In this document: positions 12,401 through 24,918 of the stretch, in pieces
Layout of the letters: each line of letters starts with the position of its first letter
How positions within the stretch are numbered: the stretch's first letter is position 1
Assembly: GCA_026260175.1 (NCBI GenBank)
Contig: JAKCWW010000558.1
Span: 2,200-66,199 of the forward strand
From: Reticulitermes lucifugus
Taxonomy: Eukaryota > Arthropoda > Insecta > Blattodea > Rhinotermitidae
Length of the DNA: 64,000 nt
Reading direction: 5' to 3'
Made by a program: the position numbers and the translations under genes
The notes under the pieces: model-generated
What the model was told of the DNA's origin: nothing
Databases searched by the model: none
What the model saw: only the letters and a program-made list of their open reading frames with translations

Positions 12401-13019
12401 ATTATGTATGGCATATAAGGCTACCGAAATCACGTGGAGAAGAGATTCCTGTTTAAATTTAGCTAGAGGGGAGGAAATCGATGCAGATCAAGACCAAAAT
12501 GTGTTATATGTGTAACTTAATAGCGATTTCGAAGTGACGTTTCTTACAGCCAAAGTTGATTCCACCGTACGAAATACAATCCTACTCAAAGTCCAGATTA
12601 CAATTTACGTAAGTGAATTAAACAAATAGTAGCGAAATATCCATCCACTTTTCAATAAATTAGAACTAAAACACTAAAACTGTTCCATTAACCCCAAATT
12701 ATTATATTAAGACATGTAAATTACTTCATTCATAATATACAGTATGAGCCCGAGAAAGCTGCACAATGAAAGGCTACATAATTTTATTCATCAAGAAATG
12801 CCAAGGAGATGAAGTAAAGAAGGATAAGATGGGCGGAGCATGTGCATGCATAAAACAGTTGAGAGATGGATACAAATTTCAACCTGAAAAAGACCACTTC
12901 GGAGGCGTACGCTTGCATGGAAGGAGAATATTAAAACAGATCTTAAAAACAGGACGTAAGTTAACTGTATTCACCTAGCTAAGGACAAGGCCCAGAAGTG
13001 AACTCACGTAAAAGCGGTT

Positions 13020-13130
13020 CTGACTGTTGGTGTTCCGTAAAAGTCGGGGAATTTTGTGACCAGCTGGCCAAAATATTAACCTCCAACGGACTCTGTTCGA
13101 TAAAGTTAATTTAGCCAGCTAGTTTCTCGG
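13020..13130 (+). mobile_element. LINE 3' tail fragment
   Basis: GTGACCAGCTGGCCAAAATA, TTAACCTCCAACGGACTCTG and TTCGATAAAGTTAATTTAG parallel the terminal segment of the LINE copies at 11.6 and 12.4 kb. Confidence 0.4.
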
Positions 13131-13383
13131 CATCCCCCCGATGCTGTTAGGCCAACACTGGATACGCAGGAAGCAGACTACACAACCATATTTTGAACAG
13201 CATGTCAGTTCATACACACAAGAGCGGAACAATTAACATTACTAAATCTCCTTTGAAATATTATAAGCAGGAAAGACTCTTGCATTTGCATTGAGCGATA
13301 ATTTGTTTCGCTCGAACTGAAAAAAGAAATTCCAGGTCGGCGAATATATGCTTCAGCAAATGCACGGCCTTAAAAAGTTGTAG

Positions 13384-13664
13384 AAATACTTTTCTATCCA
13401 ATGCTCCCAGACTTCCGAAACAGTATTGCTTTTTGGAAAATTCCCAGGCTTCGCCCTTTTTTTTTTCCTTCCGGTAAGAAACTCATGTCGATGAAGAGGA
13501 ATATGGAACATTGGCGGAATGATACTCTATAGGCTAAAACTCAAGTACTGGGAGAAAACCCGGTCACAGAGCCACTTTGTCCACCACACATTCACATGGA
13601 TGGCTTGGGATCGAACTCCGCAATAAGAGGCCGGCGACTAACCGCCTGAGCCATTGCACGCTAA
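13384..13664 (-). repeat. SINE family B copy (distinct tRNA-like head), minus strand
   Basis: Minus-strand head TGGCTCAGGCGGTTAGTCGC and box B GGAGTTCGATCCC. The 3' body shares ACTTTTCTAYCCAATGCTCC and ATTGCTTTTTGGAA (plus-strand reading) with the copy at 14.74 kb. Confidence 0.65.
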
Positions 13665-13872
13665 CAGACAAAAATTAACATGACTGGTATTTAAAGATTA
13701 ATTTCGTACCGCGCAGTAAACACACACAACAGGTTGCAGTTGGTTACACAGCACAAAGGCTTTACTAACACATTATTTCTTTTCTAAATATGCTTCGGTT
13801 TCACGGTACACGCGTCAGCAAAGTATTGGCTTCCCTGCAAAGGTAAGAAAAAAAGATAAATTTCACCCTAGA

Positions 13873-14138
13873 ACAGGCCATGAAGGTCCAGAGGGGGAGT
13901 AGAGGTATTATAGCTCTAAGCTTTCTTTAACCTCGGCGCTAGATGGGGGTGGGTGGTCAACGCCACGCCTCGGCCGCTTTACCCCCGAGAAAGAGACCCG
14001 GCTCCCATTATACAGGACGCTAGATGGGCTCCGAAGCTGGTCTGGACGGGTGCGGAAAATCTCGCCCCACCGGGATTCGATTCCCGGACCGTCCAGCCGG
14101 TAGCCAGTCCATGTTCCGACTATGCTATCCCATGGCCT
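13873..14138 (-). repeat. SINE family A copy, minus strand
   Basis: Minus-strand head (complement of GACTATGCTATCCC), box B (complement of GGGATTCGATTCCCGGACC), and body and tail ending in AGGCCATGAAGGTCC as read on the plus strand. Close to the younger subfamily at 36.5 and 57.6 kb. Confidence 0.8.
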
Positions 14139-14139
14139 T

Positions 14140-14737
14140 CTTTGCGCCTATTTTAAAGAATGTCACAAATGCTCAATAGCTTTATGTTCAGATGTCTTAC
14201 ATTGAATTTCACCTAAATCGGACAAGGCGGGAAGACCCTGGTTTTCCTGGTAGCTGCTTTTTGGTTTTCCCACAAAAATTCTTGTAGAGATTTTGTCCTA
14301 TTGTGCAATATTGTGCCTTGATTTCACAACCCTAGGAATAACGCGAGCTGTAAAAATCACGTTTGCTGTATCATATAAAACTTTCTGCCATTCGTAATGT
14401 ACCACAATTATCCTGGGCATATCAAATTGTTACGCCATAACAAAACATTCATATCAACGACACCAAGAATCATTTTAAACTTAATAAGTCCTTCCTTTAT
14501 TTAGCAATCCAGTGTGCCTGGTACGCAGATCTGACATTTTGCCCTTCGATACACTGATACCTTGGAAGAAACACTGTTGCTGGCTGCAATACCAAAGCAA
14601 ATGGTTGCAAGTTTATCAAAAACACGATGCTATTACTCAAAAGGCATTTCTAGAAAATTGGTATGAAAACGTTATAAGTAATGGTGAGGAATAACATTTT
14701 TCTTTATTCAACTAACCCTTTGAACGCTGAAATTAGT
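14140..14737. other. No identified gene
   Basis: A 60-codon frame at 14512-14694 (ending KAFLENWYENVISNGEE) looks protein-like in composition but matches no family I know. Confidence 0.4.
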
Positions 14738-14945
14738 AAAGAAGTGAGAGTACTTTTCTACCCAATGCTCCCGATTTCCGAAAGACATTGCTTTTTGGAA
14801 GGTTCGCAGACTTCGCTTGTTTGTGTAGATGACGATGAGTATGAAGAATTGGTGGAATGATACTGAGAGGGGAGAAATAAAAATGTCCACCACAAATCTC
14901 ACGTGGTCTGGCCTGGGATCGACCAATCCGAGAGCGTCGTAGAGG
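14738..14945 (-). repeat. SINE family B, second copy, minus strand
   Basis: Shares ACTTTTCTACCCAATGCTCC, CATTGCTTTTTGGAAG, GGTGGAATGATACT and CTGGGATCGACC with the copy at 13.4 kb. The head is more decayed. Confidence 0.6.
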
Positions 14946-15099
14946 GAAACAATCGCTATTTACTGTGAGAATCATACAGAACTCATAAGTGCACTGTGTG
15001 GGAAGTATGCAGAGTCTTCAGTGTTGATACAGGTGGTACACATAATAACCATCTGGCTGCAAAGGGTTAAACAAAAACATGTCTATGAAAGGATTGGGT

Positions 15100-18000
15100 A
15101 CCTTGTCTCGAAGACGCTAAATGAATTCTACTTCGAAGTTCAGTTACAAATACAGTTTATTTTCTAGAGAATCATTCCTAGTGAATCATTTATTCACAAG
15201 TCTGAAAAATAAAATATCAGCAAACATGAAAAAATTAACATACATTATTTAAGTACTCTTTTACCCAAAAAGGAGGTAATATGTTGAACTTCAAAATACA
15301 TTTGTTCAAAGATTATCTTACGCACATTAAAACATGTATAATAAAAATATATGTGAAGAATTTTGCATGGAACTATCTAGATATTTAGGCTGAGTATATT
15401 ATTATTCTCTTTGGGTATAAACACATCTCCAAATAAACAAACCTATGTATGATTCTTAAACATTTTTCATTAAATACGTAAACTTTTGTAAAATATTTAA
15501 AACACACACGCACACAACCCTGATAGTTCTGGATTTGAGTTTAAAAAGGGCAAATACTTCTTTCTTTATACTGAGCATATAAGGGGGGGAATAATAACTT
15601 TTAATGTGGTAATTTCATAGATATATTATGAAAGATTAATGTTAATCTATATGTGAATGAGTGTAAATATATGTTACTTATACCATGAAGACATATTCAC
15701 TCTGTACCAGACTCACAACAACGCATGAAGTTGCACATACCTACCCTCCAATCCAGCAGAGGGGGTCCTAACTGGGGGGAGCACATTTCAAGCCCCCTCC
15801 CCCCCAACGTATTATTCAGTACAAACTGGCCTCAAGATCCATGTCTTACACCTTAATTGAAAATATATTTTAAATAGCATTAAAGAGTATTGCATAGTGG
15901 AATGGTGGAGGAAACGAGGGGCATTGAGCAAACTCTATTGGTTCGTGGGCCGAAGGGGGTTTGTGGGCTCTCCTAAAGCCTGACTGAGAGTAGTGTGGTG
16001 CAACTTTCAGATCATAGACTACAAAATTCAGAGATAAACAACATTGCCAGGTTTGGGATTTCTTCCACTGTGTACATATAAGTTTGGCACCCGATTCATT
16101 TAGAATCTGTGGTTCATAATTATTACATAGTTATTGGACTTGCTTTTCTTGCACTGTGCGTGTCCACTCACATACACAAGCAATACAAGCATTTCAAAAC
16201 AAGTTCCACAAATATTCAGACTGCCATCCCAAACCTAACATTAGTACTGTCTCTCAAAGTTTTTATATATATTTATATAAAAATCAAGAATAAAAACATT
16301 ATATGGTTTCCTACACAAAAACATCTCTCGAGTTCCATAATTATATCTGAACAAGCAAATTTGCTTCCACAACAATGCACCTCAAGAAACACATAAGCCA
16401 TTGCTTTATACTCATACTCTGCTCTAATATGTTATGTACTAGAAACTACAGTTACCATGGTCAGCACTATACAATTATGAGGGAAACTACTACACCAGGA
16501 GAGCAGAGGCAAATCAGGACAGACAAATGTTCAGTCAATTGTTACTGAGAGCATACACTTTTCTCAGATTCCAAATTATTGCATAGAACAGTTCATGGAA
16601 TCTGGGCACCTTCATGGTCCACAAACTGATCTCTTCTTCCCTCCATCATCTGATATAAAACAGTTGGTGATTACTTTCACGATTAGCCACTTTTGGAAGT
16701 TATTCGTGGAGTTACATGAGTTCATGTTAGACAAGGAAATGTGTCCAGCTGTTATTGTAACACCAAACATATCCTCTCTAAGGACACTAGAGCCACTAAG
16801 TGCTGCATCCAGTATAGTCATGGGTTGCCTCAACTGTTATACTATCCATGTCATCAAAGAGTATTTTGGGTATTATGAAGATGTAATGTTTCTTGGTCAT
16901 GCAAGACTCCTAAAAAACTGTTTGCTTAGTGAAATGCTAGTGCTTTTGTCAAAACTGTAATAGTACAAATACAACTATTACTGTTATAAATATAAAACAT
17001 TATGGCATTTTAATGGCCATTAAAGCAGAAAAGAAATGACCCGACTTTGCTGTTGGCGGATTTTTTTTGTTTTCTGTTTTTTTAAGTATAATATTAGGGT
17101 TTTAAAAATGTACTTGACACAACTGCAAAATGAGGCTGCTGTTTGTATCAACATAGCAGACGTAGTGAACCACTTGCAGCAATGAGTTTCTTTAACTTCC
17201 TCGTTTCACAATAATTGCCAATTTTCTCTATTTTTTATTTTTCTATCTTTGTTCTTTTTTCAAAAAAAAAAACACACAATCAGTCTTTCAAATCACAGTA
17301 AAGCTTTGATATGGGTATGTGTGTGTGTGTATTTGTTGCTGTGCTAATTAATGTGAAAGAACATAAGCAAATAATATACTTTTTAAAAAAATAGGGAAAT
17401 ATGTAATAGAATTTCAAGCTCAAACAAACATAATTTAATATAACACTTCAAACTTATGTATGCCACTCTGCAATAAACAGGGAAGGAAACAATTTCATGT
17501 GTATGTTGTCACGTGTGTTCATAAACTTGAGAACACAGGACTACACGTGAAACCAAAACCGTTTTCTTGGTGGGATTACTGTGATCGATAAGTTATTATG
17601 AACGGAAGCTGTGATGACTTTCCAGTTCTTTATTTAAATATCTGCAGAATTCGAGTAGCAGATAAAACTGGGCATCATAACCATCTATTCAGACACTTCA
17701 CCCATAGTCATGTAGAACATATTATGTCTCATATTCATATTTTTTTCTGGCCAACAGCAAAAAGGTCTTCAAAATTTCCAGTCCCCTGTTGTAAGGCAGC
17801 ATCACAATACAAAACACTTGGCATAATTCCTGTTGATCTTGTGTTTTTAAAACTAGGCTTGGTGCAAAAGTTTCATAAATGTAACAACTTTGTTCAGCAT
17901 CTCCAAGTCAAGAGAACATCACGCATTTTCTTATGCCACTGCCCTTAAAAACCATCCTCTCAAAGGTTGTGCGCAAAAGATAAACCCGGACATTGTCAAA

Positions 18001-21000
18001 CAACATTCATATTAGAAGGATTTGCTTTTAGTAGCGGTTAAATATAATAATATTCTGCAAGTATTTAAATTGTAAATTAACTGTGTGACCACACATTGTG
18101 ACTTTCAGCCCAGGTTTTCAAACACAAGACCTACACTATGATACTTCTTTTTAACAGTCTACACATTCACACACACAAAAAAACATACTAAATAGAAGTA
18201 TTTGTTCATATTCATATGTTATTATAATGGTGAGCAGGTTCCGTTTCTGTTTCCTTGATACCAGCAGCTAAAGACCAAACTGCTGCAACATCAATTATGT
18301 AATTATTGCTTTCAGAGTTAGAAAAATGTTAGTGTTCAATATTAATTTTGCAAGGCAGAACGTGGTAAAGATTCATTTGTAAAGCCGCAACTGCTAAATC
18401 CCTTGGTAGCTGCAGCAAGTCAGTCCTCTGCTTCTGGTAAGGAGCCAACAAAATCAGATGTCTAAGATTTATTATTTATATTATATATTATAAATAAATG
18501 TTATGTATATTTTGTGCATCCAAGCTGGAAAACACCACGTAACATTTTCAAAGTATTTTTTAAATATATATTATATAATTAGGCCTGGACCTTTTTACAC
18601 ATTAAGAATGATAACAATGCTAAATGTTGACACCTCTTCAGTCAAAAGCCAGTTGCATTTATAGTTTCCTTTCTCTATTTCTGCCTCTCACTCAACACTC
18701 TCCATTAGCATTATTTTTTTTATAATCGAAGCGGAGCTGGAGAACCTTCTGTACCGTGACTTTCTGTACAGTCAATCTGACAGAATGCCTCGGATCTGAT
18801 TTGTTGACACACCAAACAAAAAGAAGTGTAACACTTTTAAGAAACTTGATTGAACCATCAACAATTCTTTTAAAACATCTATATTCTTTAAATTAAATTA
18901 TTTGCATACAGAGATCCTGCCTTTAATTATTGCATTGAAACTAGTTTCACACTTTGATTTGAAGGTAGCAGCACTATCCATGGGTCTACCAACATTCATT
19001 TATGCAACCTCCATCCATTAACTTTACCTCGATTTTAAAACAAATCTGAAAAAGAAACTAATTCTGCAACAGTTTGAAGAAACAGGAAATGCATTATCTC
19101 TTAACTCAAACTACTGGTGCCCCGAATTTTCTTCCTAAAAACTAAATCTGACCATTAAAAATAAAAATGCAATGGAGGCTTTCTTCAACCGGACCCCTAG
19201 GAAGACAAAACGAGAGCTCTTCAAAACTCAAATCGAATCCAAGATGGCCACTGCAGTCTCAAATGAAAAGTTCACTCTGGGCCTGTCACATTTTGAGCAG
19301 ACTAACATAAAAAATAACTTCTCCAGTGTCACTAATATTTCTTTATAGCTACGTCATATATAATATATAGTATAATATATATAGGATCATAATAAAATAG
19401 AAAAACACTAAACTACTACTCTGAATGTATTTAAATATTGTGCAAACTCATCAAGGGGAGAAAGAATTTGCCACAGTATACATTTGCAATTGTTCCTATA
19501 GTTGAAATGTACCTAGAAAAATGCAAAAATTGTCTATCATGCTAAGCATCATTCTAGGGGCTGGTAATAAATCATGCAACTCTCAATTTCAAAATACACA
19601 TTTGTGATCAAAAGATGAAAATTTTCAAAGCATTCCAAAGCATACACAAAAATGTGATTTGTCTGCATCAGGTCTGCAAATCTGCCCAAGTCCTATTGAA
19701 AGTAACACTGAACAACCGTTCAGAATGTCTCAGCTGCAATATTTAAAACCACCCCCAATACTAACTTACATGTACTGGATGCTACTGTAATAATTATCAT
19801 GAAAAAGGTAAAAAAATAAAACGTTTAAATTACCATGACAGAAAACAAAAGATCTTGTACCTTTGCTATGGTGGACTTCCTTTCTCCTTTGTTGTCACTT
19901 TTATAATAAATCTTGCACTCTTACAGCTACACACATGCCAAAAAATAATATACAATCATTCGTGAACATCAATAATAATTATAATAATAAAATAAAAATA
20001 CTGAAACTTGTTGTGAGGCACGCCACATCTCAGCCAGGCAGAGGACAAGGGTGGCAATCATTTAGTTCATTATTTATGTCATATAAATATATATATAAAA
20101 AAAGAAGTTGAGATAGAGGACAATTACGTTAGTATGCAAAAATCTCCTCACCGCCTCTTTGGAATGCGGAGAGTAAATCCATTTAAATAAAGGGAGTCAT
20201 CCATAAGTAATTGAGCAGTTTTCTTTTGTTAAATTAGCTTTCTTTTAAATAATGTGCATGCCATGTATGTAGCCAAAGATCTGTCAGTCATGTCATCATC
20301 GCCACCAAACTGCACAGGGATAAAAATGGTAGCCTTGGCAAGTGATGTGCACTACTAACTACATACAGCAATGCCTGATTTCTTATGAGAGTAAATGTAA
20401 GGATATTCTAGATAAATAATTTCATAATTAATAATCTTTCAATAACTTATGGCTATATCACATGAAAACAGAACAAGCAACACGGCTAACAAGGGATATG
20501 TCTATTCATAAATATCCAGGCAATAACAAGGAATGACTCCTTCAGTTTGACCTTCTACTTCCAATCCTATAATAGTTCACATGAAAATGGTGATGATAAG
20601 ATGCTGATGATGACCATGATATGATGTGACGATGGTGAGTGGTAATAATAATAGTAATAATACATAATATTAATCATAATTAAATCACCAAGTTTTCCTG
20701 CCCCCCTTTGGATACTGAACGGTTGCAACAGCCGCTTTCAAGAATGGTGGACGCAACGCAACATTAGCGCTGCCGATGGCAGTTTTAAGAATCACAGCCA
20801 GAGCTAGTGGAAGGCTGTCCTCTGTCTGACTGAGTGCTGTTATTTTTACATTGTTTTATGTTATTTTTATTATCATTTAAATAATGAAAGTTTCCTACCG
20901 AATGCAATAGAATTCCCCACACAAAAAATATAAGAAATAAAAGAAAATCTCACAAAAGAAGTTTCTAGTCATTGTGTCTTTTTAGCAATTTTTTTTGTTT

Positions 21001-21574
21001 TGAATCTACTTCCACATCCACACATACACATAATACAAAAATCTAAATCTCGTTAAAATATTTTATAATACTCTTAAAATGTGTGACATTATTAATATTA
21101 CTAATATAATATGCACTCTTGATTTGGATGAATTTCCCCACACATTATTAATGTGCTGAGGCAGGGGTGGGGGCGGTGGCATGCATTATTATTATTATTA
21201 TTATTTAATTTTTTAATAATGACAGAGACCTGCTTTCCACAGAATGTACCCGAATATTGTGTTGGAAAAAGGAAAAATCACACTCCATACATTCAAAAAT
21301 TAAACATTCAAACAAAAATATTTAACATAAAATATAGATTTAAATAATTTAATTTACTCTTTCGTTGTATACAATTTTTCTCTTTATCCAGACTCATCTG
21401 GCACTGATACATTCTGTCAAAGCCTTCGTCTCCAAATGATCTATTCTTAAACTATGTGCTGCCAGCATGGTGTGCAGTGAATCAATTAAGTCTGGATTCT
21501 CAGAGCAGATAGTTTTAAGAACAGCCTTACCAATGGAAATCCAAATGCTAGCATACTGCTTTCATTTTTATATC
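15100..21574 (-). other. Probable long MEX-3 3'UTR and downstream flank
   Basis: About 6.5 kb directly 3' of the MEX-3 stop codon. It is strongly AT-rich, with many homopolymer and dinucleotide runs and ATTTA-like pentamers. I saw no SINE, LINE or fold-back copies here, whereas both the intron and the DNA below 15 kb are dense with them. TTTATT (AATAAA on the minus strand) recurs, for example near 20.86, 18.47, 17.63, 17.24 and 15.15 kb, so the true cleavage site cannot be chosen by eye. Long 3'UTRs are known for MEX3 genes. Plus-strand open frames at 16595-16960 and 17598-17948 have no recognisable product. Confidence 0.4.
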
Positions 21575-22767
21575 TTACGAGAAGATTCGAATAGCCTGTG
21601 CAACAGGGAGCTGGCAGACAGGGCAAAGTGGAGTGGCATCTGCCTCACATACACGATTGGCACAGTCCAAGCAGAACAAATTGTGTCCACATGGAACCAG
21701 GGCAGCATCTACTTCCTTCTCTCCACAAACAAGGCAGTCACGACGACCACCACTCACAGCCCCGCCACTGCTGCCACTTACTAGCCCTCCCAAACTTCCC
21801 AGGCTTGTCAATGAGTCAGTAGGTGAAACAGATGCTGCAGGAGATGGTCGTGTTGCTGGAACAGATGAGCCACCTGATGGGAAGGACCAGATGCTGGAGG
21901 GGGCAGTGGCTGTCTCAAAAGATGGAGATTCTCCGAGTCCTTCATCACGATCCAGACTGCCATTCCAGATAGATACCAAGTCTCCTAGGCGACTCCCTTG
22001 GCCACCAGAACCTGATGAACTTGAAGAGGAGCTGCAAGATCCAGACGACGAGAAGGCGCCTGTGCTGCCAGTTGACGATGTCATGGTGGGGAAGGAGATG
22101 GGCATGGTTGCATCTGCAAGACCAGTAGCTGCAGCAGGAGTAGTGGGTGTCAGACTGATATCCAGATTACTAAACAATGATCCAAGGCCAGATTTGTAAA
22201 GGGAAGCCAGCAGGTCTGGAGACTCATCAATGAGACCAGTGCTGCCTAACAGTGTGCCAGCAAGTCCTACTGCACTGCTCAAGCTCCCTGCCAAGGTTCC
22301 ATTTCCAGTCCGCATGGCGATGTGAGCTTCTATCTCCCGCCTTGCAGTTTCCACACTTTCTGGCAAACCTGTTACCTCAAACACTGGCTCCTTGTCACGT
22401 GAAGGTGTAACAATATAGGTGTGTGTCTGATGCTGGATGCGTTTGATGGTTGCTCCTTTCGGACCAACTACCAGGCCCACCACACGATAAGGAACGCGGA
22501 CTTGGATTGTGACATGACCAGGAACATTTGCTGGAGGGCCTGGAGGTGCTGTGGAGTTTCCTCCTACACCACCCAGTCCCCCACCTCCTAGGTTGTTCTT
22601 ACGTGAAGCCCTGATTTGTGAGAAATGTTCTGCTGCTGACAGAATCTCTCGTTTAGCTTTCGCAACGTCTTCTTTGCGCCCAGTCACAACAAATACAGGC
22701 TCTTCTCCTCGCACTGGAGTCTTTATGTATGTGTTAGTCTTGGCGCGCAAAGCCTTGATCTTGCAAC
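21575..22767 (-). CDS. mex-3: MEX-3 RNA-binding protein, coding exon 2 (rest of KH1, KH2, RING)
   Basis: Last coding exon of a MEX-3 family protein, a cytoplasmic RNA-binding protein and probable E3 ubiquitin ligase that represses target mRNAs. The acceptor is a T-rich run followed by CAG at 22768-22770; joined to exon 1 (44527-44779) it gives 1446 nt, 481 aa plus TAA at 21575-21577. Visible in order: remainder of KH1 (to about residue 130), a Gly/Pro-rich linker, KH2 (about 170-234, GPKG loop at 186-189), a long Ser/Thr/Gly/Ala-rich low-complexity stretch, and a C3HC4 RING (about 428-475) with CLVC, PCGH, CLDC and CPVC. The C-terminal QAIRIFS is identical to vertebrate MEX3 as I remember it. 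KH1 and KH2 are nearly identical to the family and the linker is shorter than in vertebrates, which fits the family. Plus-strand frames over the same bases are shadows. Confidence 0.96.
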
Positions 22768-23903
22768 CTGAAAAAAAGACGTAGAAATCAGTGTCACATA
22801 TGCACCAGAATGAAAGTTCTTAAAATATTATTTTTTACATAAGGATGCCATTGTTGAGTCCTGTCTCAGTTGAATTTATATAATGCAAAAATAGCCCAAG
22901 TCATTAGTCCTTATACTCTGATCTCAGGAGGTAAAATCATGTTAGTTCAGTGATGACAGATGATTCACATCCTTGGGAACCCAGTTTGAAATCAGGCCAA
23001 GATGGCTACCACAGTGCAAAGCAATTCTCATCAGCCCCTATGCGTACCTTAAAATAATATACACTCATTAGTTTGCACACTAACTATTTTCATTATCCCA
23101 CTATTTTTCACAACATTACATAACCATGCACTTGAAAAAGAGCTAACAAATAATGGTACATACATGTTAAGTTCTTAAGATAAGTTTGAAACTTTCCTCT
23201 GTCTCCTAAGTATTGTCACACTTTGCATGACCCAATTACGTGTTCTGTATAACAAGCATTGGTGTTTGTAAGGATCATGATAGGACTCATTTTTCAAAGC
23301 CGCTAGTTCAAAAAACATTTAAATCATTCATCCTCCAAAATTACTGCAGACTCCAGTGCCAGTAATTGATTGCAGGAAGTCCTGCATACCTTTGCACTGT
23401 TTAGTCAGATCAAAAAATTTCCAAATTCTTATACTCGTACATTATTTGTCAGGTTTCATTAATTGACGTTCTGATGTTTTCCTAGTTCTGTCTTCCAAGC
23501 TGAAAGATTAGGCCAATTAGGCTAGCTTAGGGCTAGTCATTTTCTGTCCTCAAAGGTCAAACACACAGAAATACATAGAGTTCATTCAACACTCAATTTT
23601 TCCAGGGTCCAAGATTCATTTATTTCTCCCACAACACACCCACAGAAAACAATTAGTACTTTTACAGTCACCAAACCTGACAAACAGATAACTTGAGAAT
23701 GACACAAAATTCATATTTAACACAAAGTTGTGCAAAATGTACAACGTTCAGGACATATGCACTAGAACAATACTAGAAAGCAATTCTTAGTGACTATATC
23801 AGGGGACTTAAAAACTGACAGTGTATTGCAATGATGTGTTTAGGACCTGAAACAGACCAATAAAATCTGAACCATGTATTTCATGATAGTTATAATAACT
23901 ATC

Positions 23904-24185
23904 TGTGAGCCGGATTAGTGTAGTCGGTATAGAGATTCGCTACGGGCTGAACGGTCCGGGGATTGAATCCCGGTGGAGGCGAGATTTTCCGCAAAAGCCC
24001 CGACCGGCCCTGGGGCCCATCCAGCCTCCTGTACAATTGGAACCGGGTCTCTTTCACGGGGATAAAGCGCCCGGGGCGGGGCGTTGACCACCCGCCCCCA
24101 TCTAGCGGCGAGGTTAAAAAGTAGAGCTATACCTCTACCCCCTCCCTGGACCTTCATGACCTGTTCCAGGGTAAACTTTATCTTT
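23904..24185 (+). repeat. SINE family A, full-length copy in the MEX-3 intron
   Basis: Box A TAGTGTAGTCGGTATAG, box B GGTCCGGGGATTGAATCC, full body and tail. TATAATAACTATC (23891-23903) and TATAACAACTATC (24186-24198) are a 13-bp target-site duplication with one mismatch. It lies about 1.1 kb from the exon 2 acceptor, antisense to MEX-3. Confidence 0.85.
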
Positions 24186-24842
24186 TATAACAACTATCAC
24201 CCCTAACGCTTTCAAAGCATGGAGATGGAGTACGGCACACTTACAAACACAAACAAAACCACGATAATGTCGAGAAGTACATTCACTTCTATGATATCTG
24301 GTAACGCATATCCACAACATGATTCATTCGTTGGAAGAAATGGACTTGAAGCTATATTTCAGTACAGCCTACCAGGAAGCTGGGTACTTTGGACATGATT
24401 TCTTTGATAAAAACATATAGCGAACCCGATTTAGAAGACTTCTTTCCCAGACCTATAACTTTTGTCTGGGTGTCTTTACAAATTTAAAAAGTAAAATATA
24501 CGTGAAAATGAACTGAAGTCATGCCCAATCAAACTGAACTCTGTATTTTATCACTATCGTTTCGCACAGAAGTTCCCTGAAATCTACTGAAGGGTTCCGA
24601 GATGAAGACAAAACGGCCAATGTGTCATCTACGACATTTTTTGGGAATTGGCAGATCAGGAAGCTTGTCATAAAGAAACCCACGAAAAGCACATGGTTGA
24701 TATCCAAACTATCCACCTCCTAAATACTAGTGCCCTTGTGCTAGTGAATACCAAACTAGAGCTGCCCATAATGAAGGAATCAAACATAACTAGTGTATAT
24801 TGTTATACTGATAGATGTTAGCAGCTGGACCAACAATCGCAA

Positions 24843-24918
24843 TTTTTATGTTTATTATCCCGTTGAGTTTCAGTCCGTTATTATTGCAATCAACACAACG
24901 GGATGATAAACATAAAAA
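24843..24918. repeat. 23-bp fold-back repeat in the MEX-3 intron
   Basis: TTTTTATGTTTATTATCCCG plus TTG (24843-24865) is inverted at 24896-24918 with one mismatch; AGCTG/CAGCT lies outside each arm. The loop is 30 nt. Confidence 0.75.

Noticed and set aside
16595-16960. 121-codon plus-strand frame in the MEX-3 3' flank
   Set aside because: No recognisable domain, antisense to MEX-3, AT-rich with no splice or poly(A) support; likely chance.
17598-17948. 116-codon plus-strand frame
   Set aside because: No family resemblance; composition like random AT-rich translation.
21633-22199. 188-codon plus-strand frame
   Set aside because: Shadow of MEX-3 exon 2; the Pro/Ser-rich composition follows from the opposite strand.
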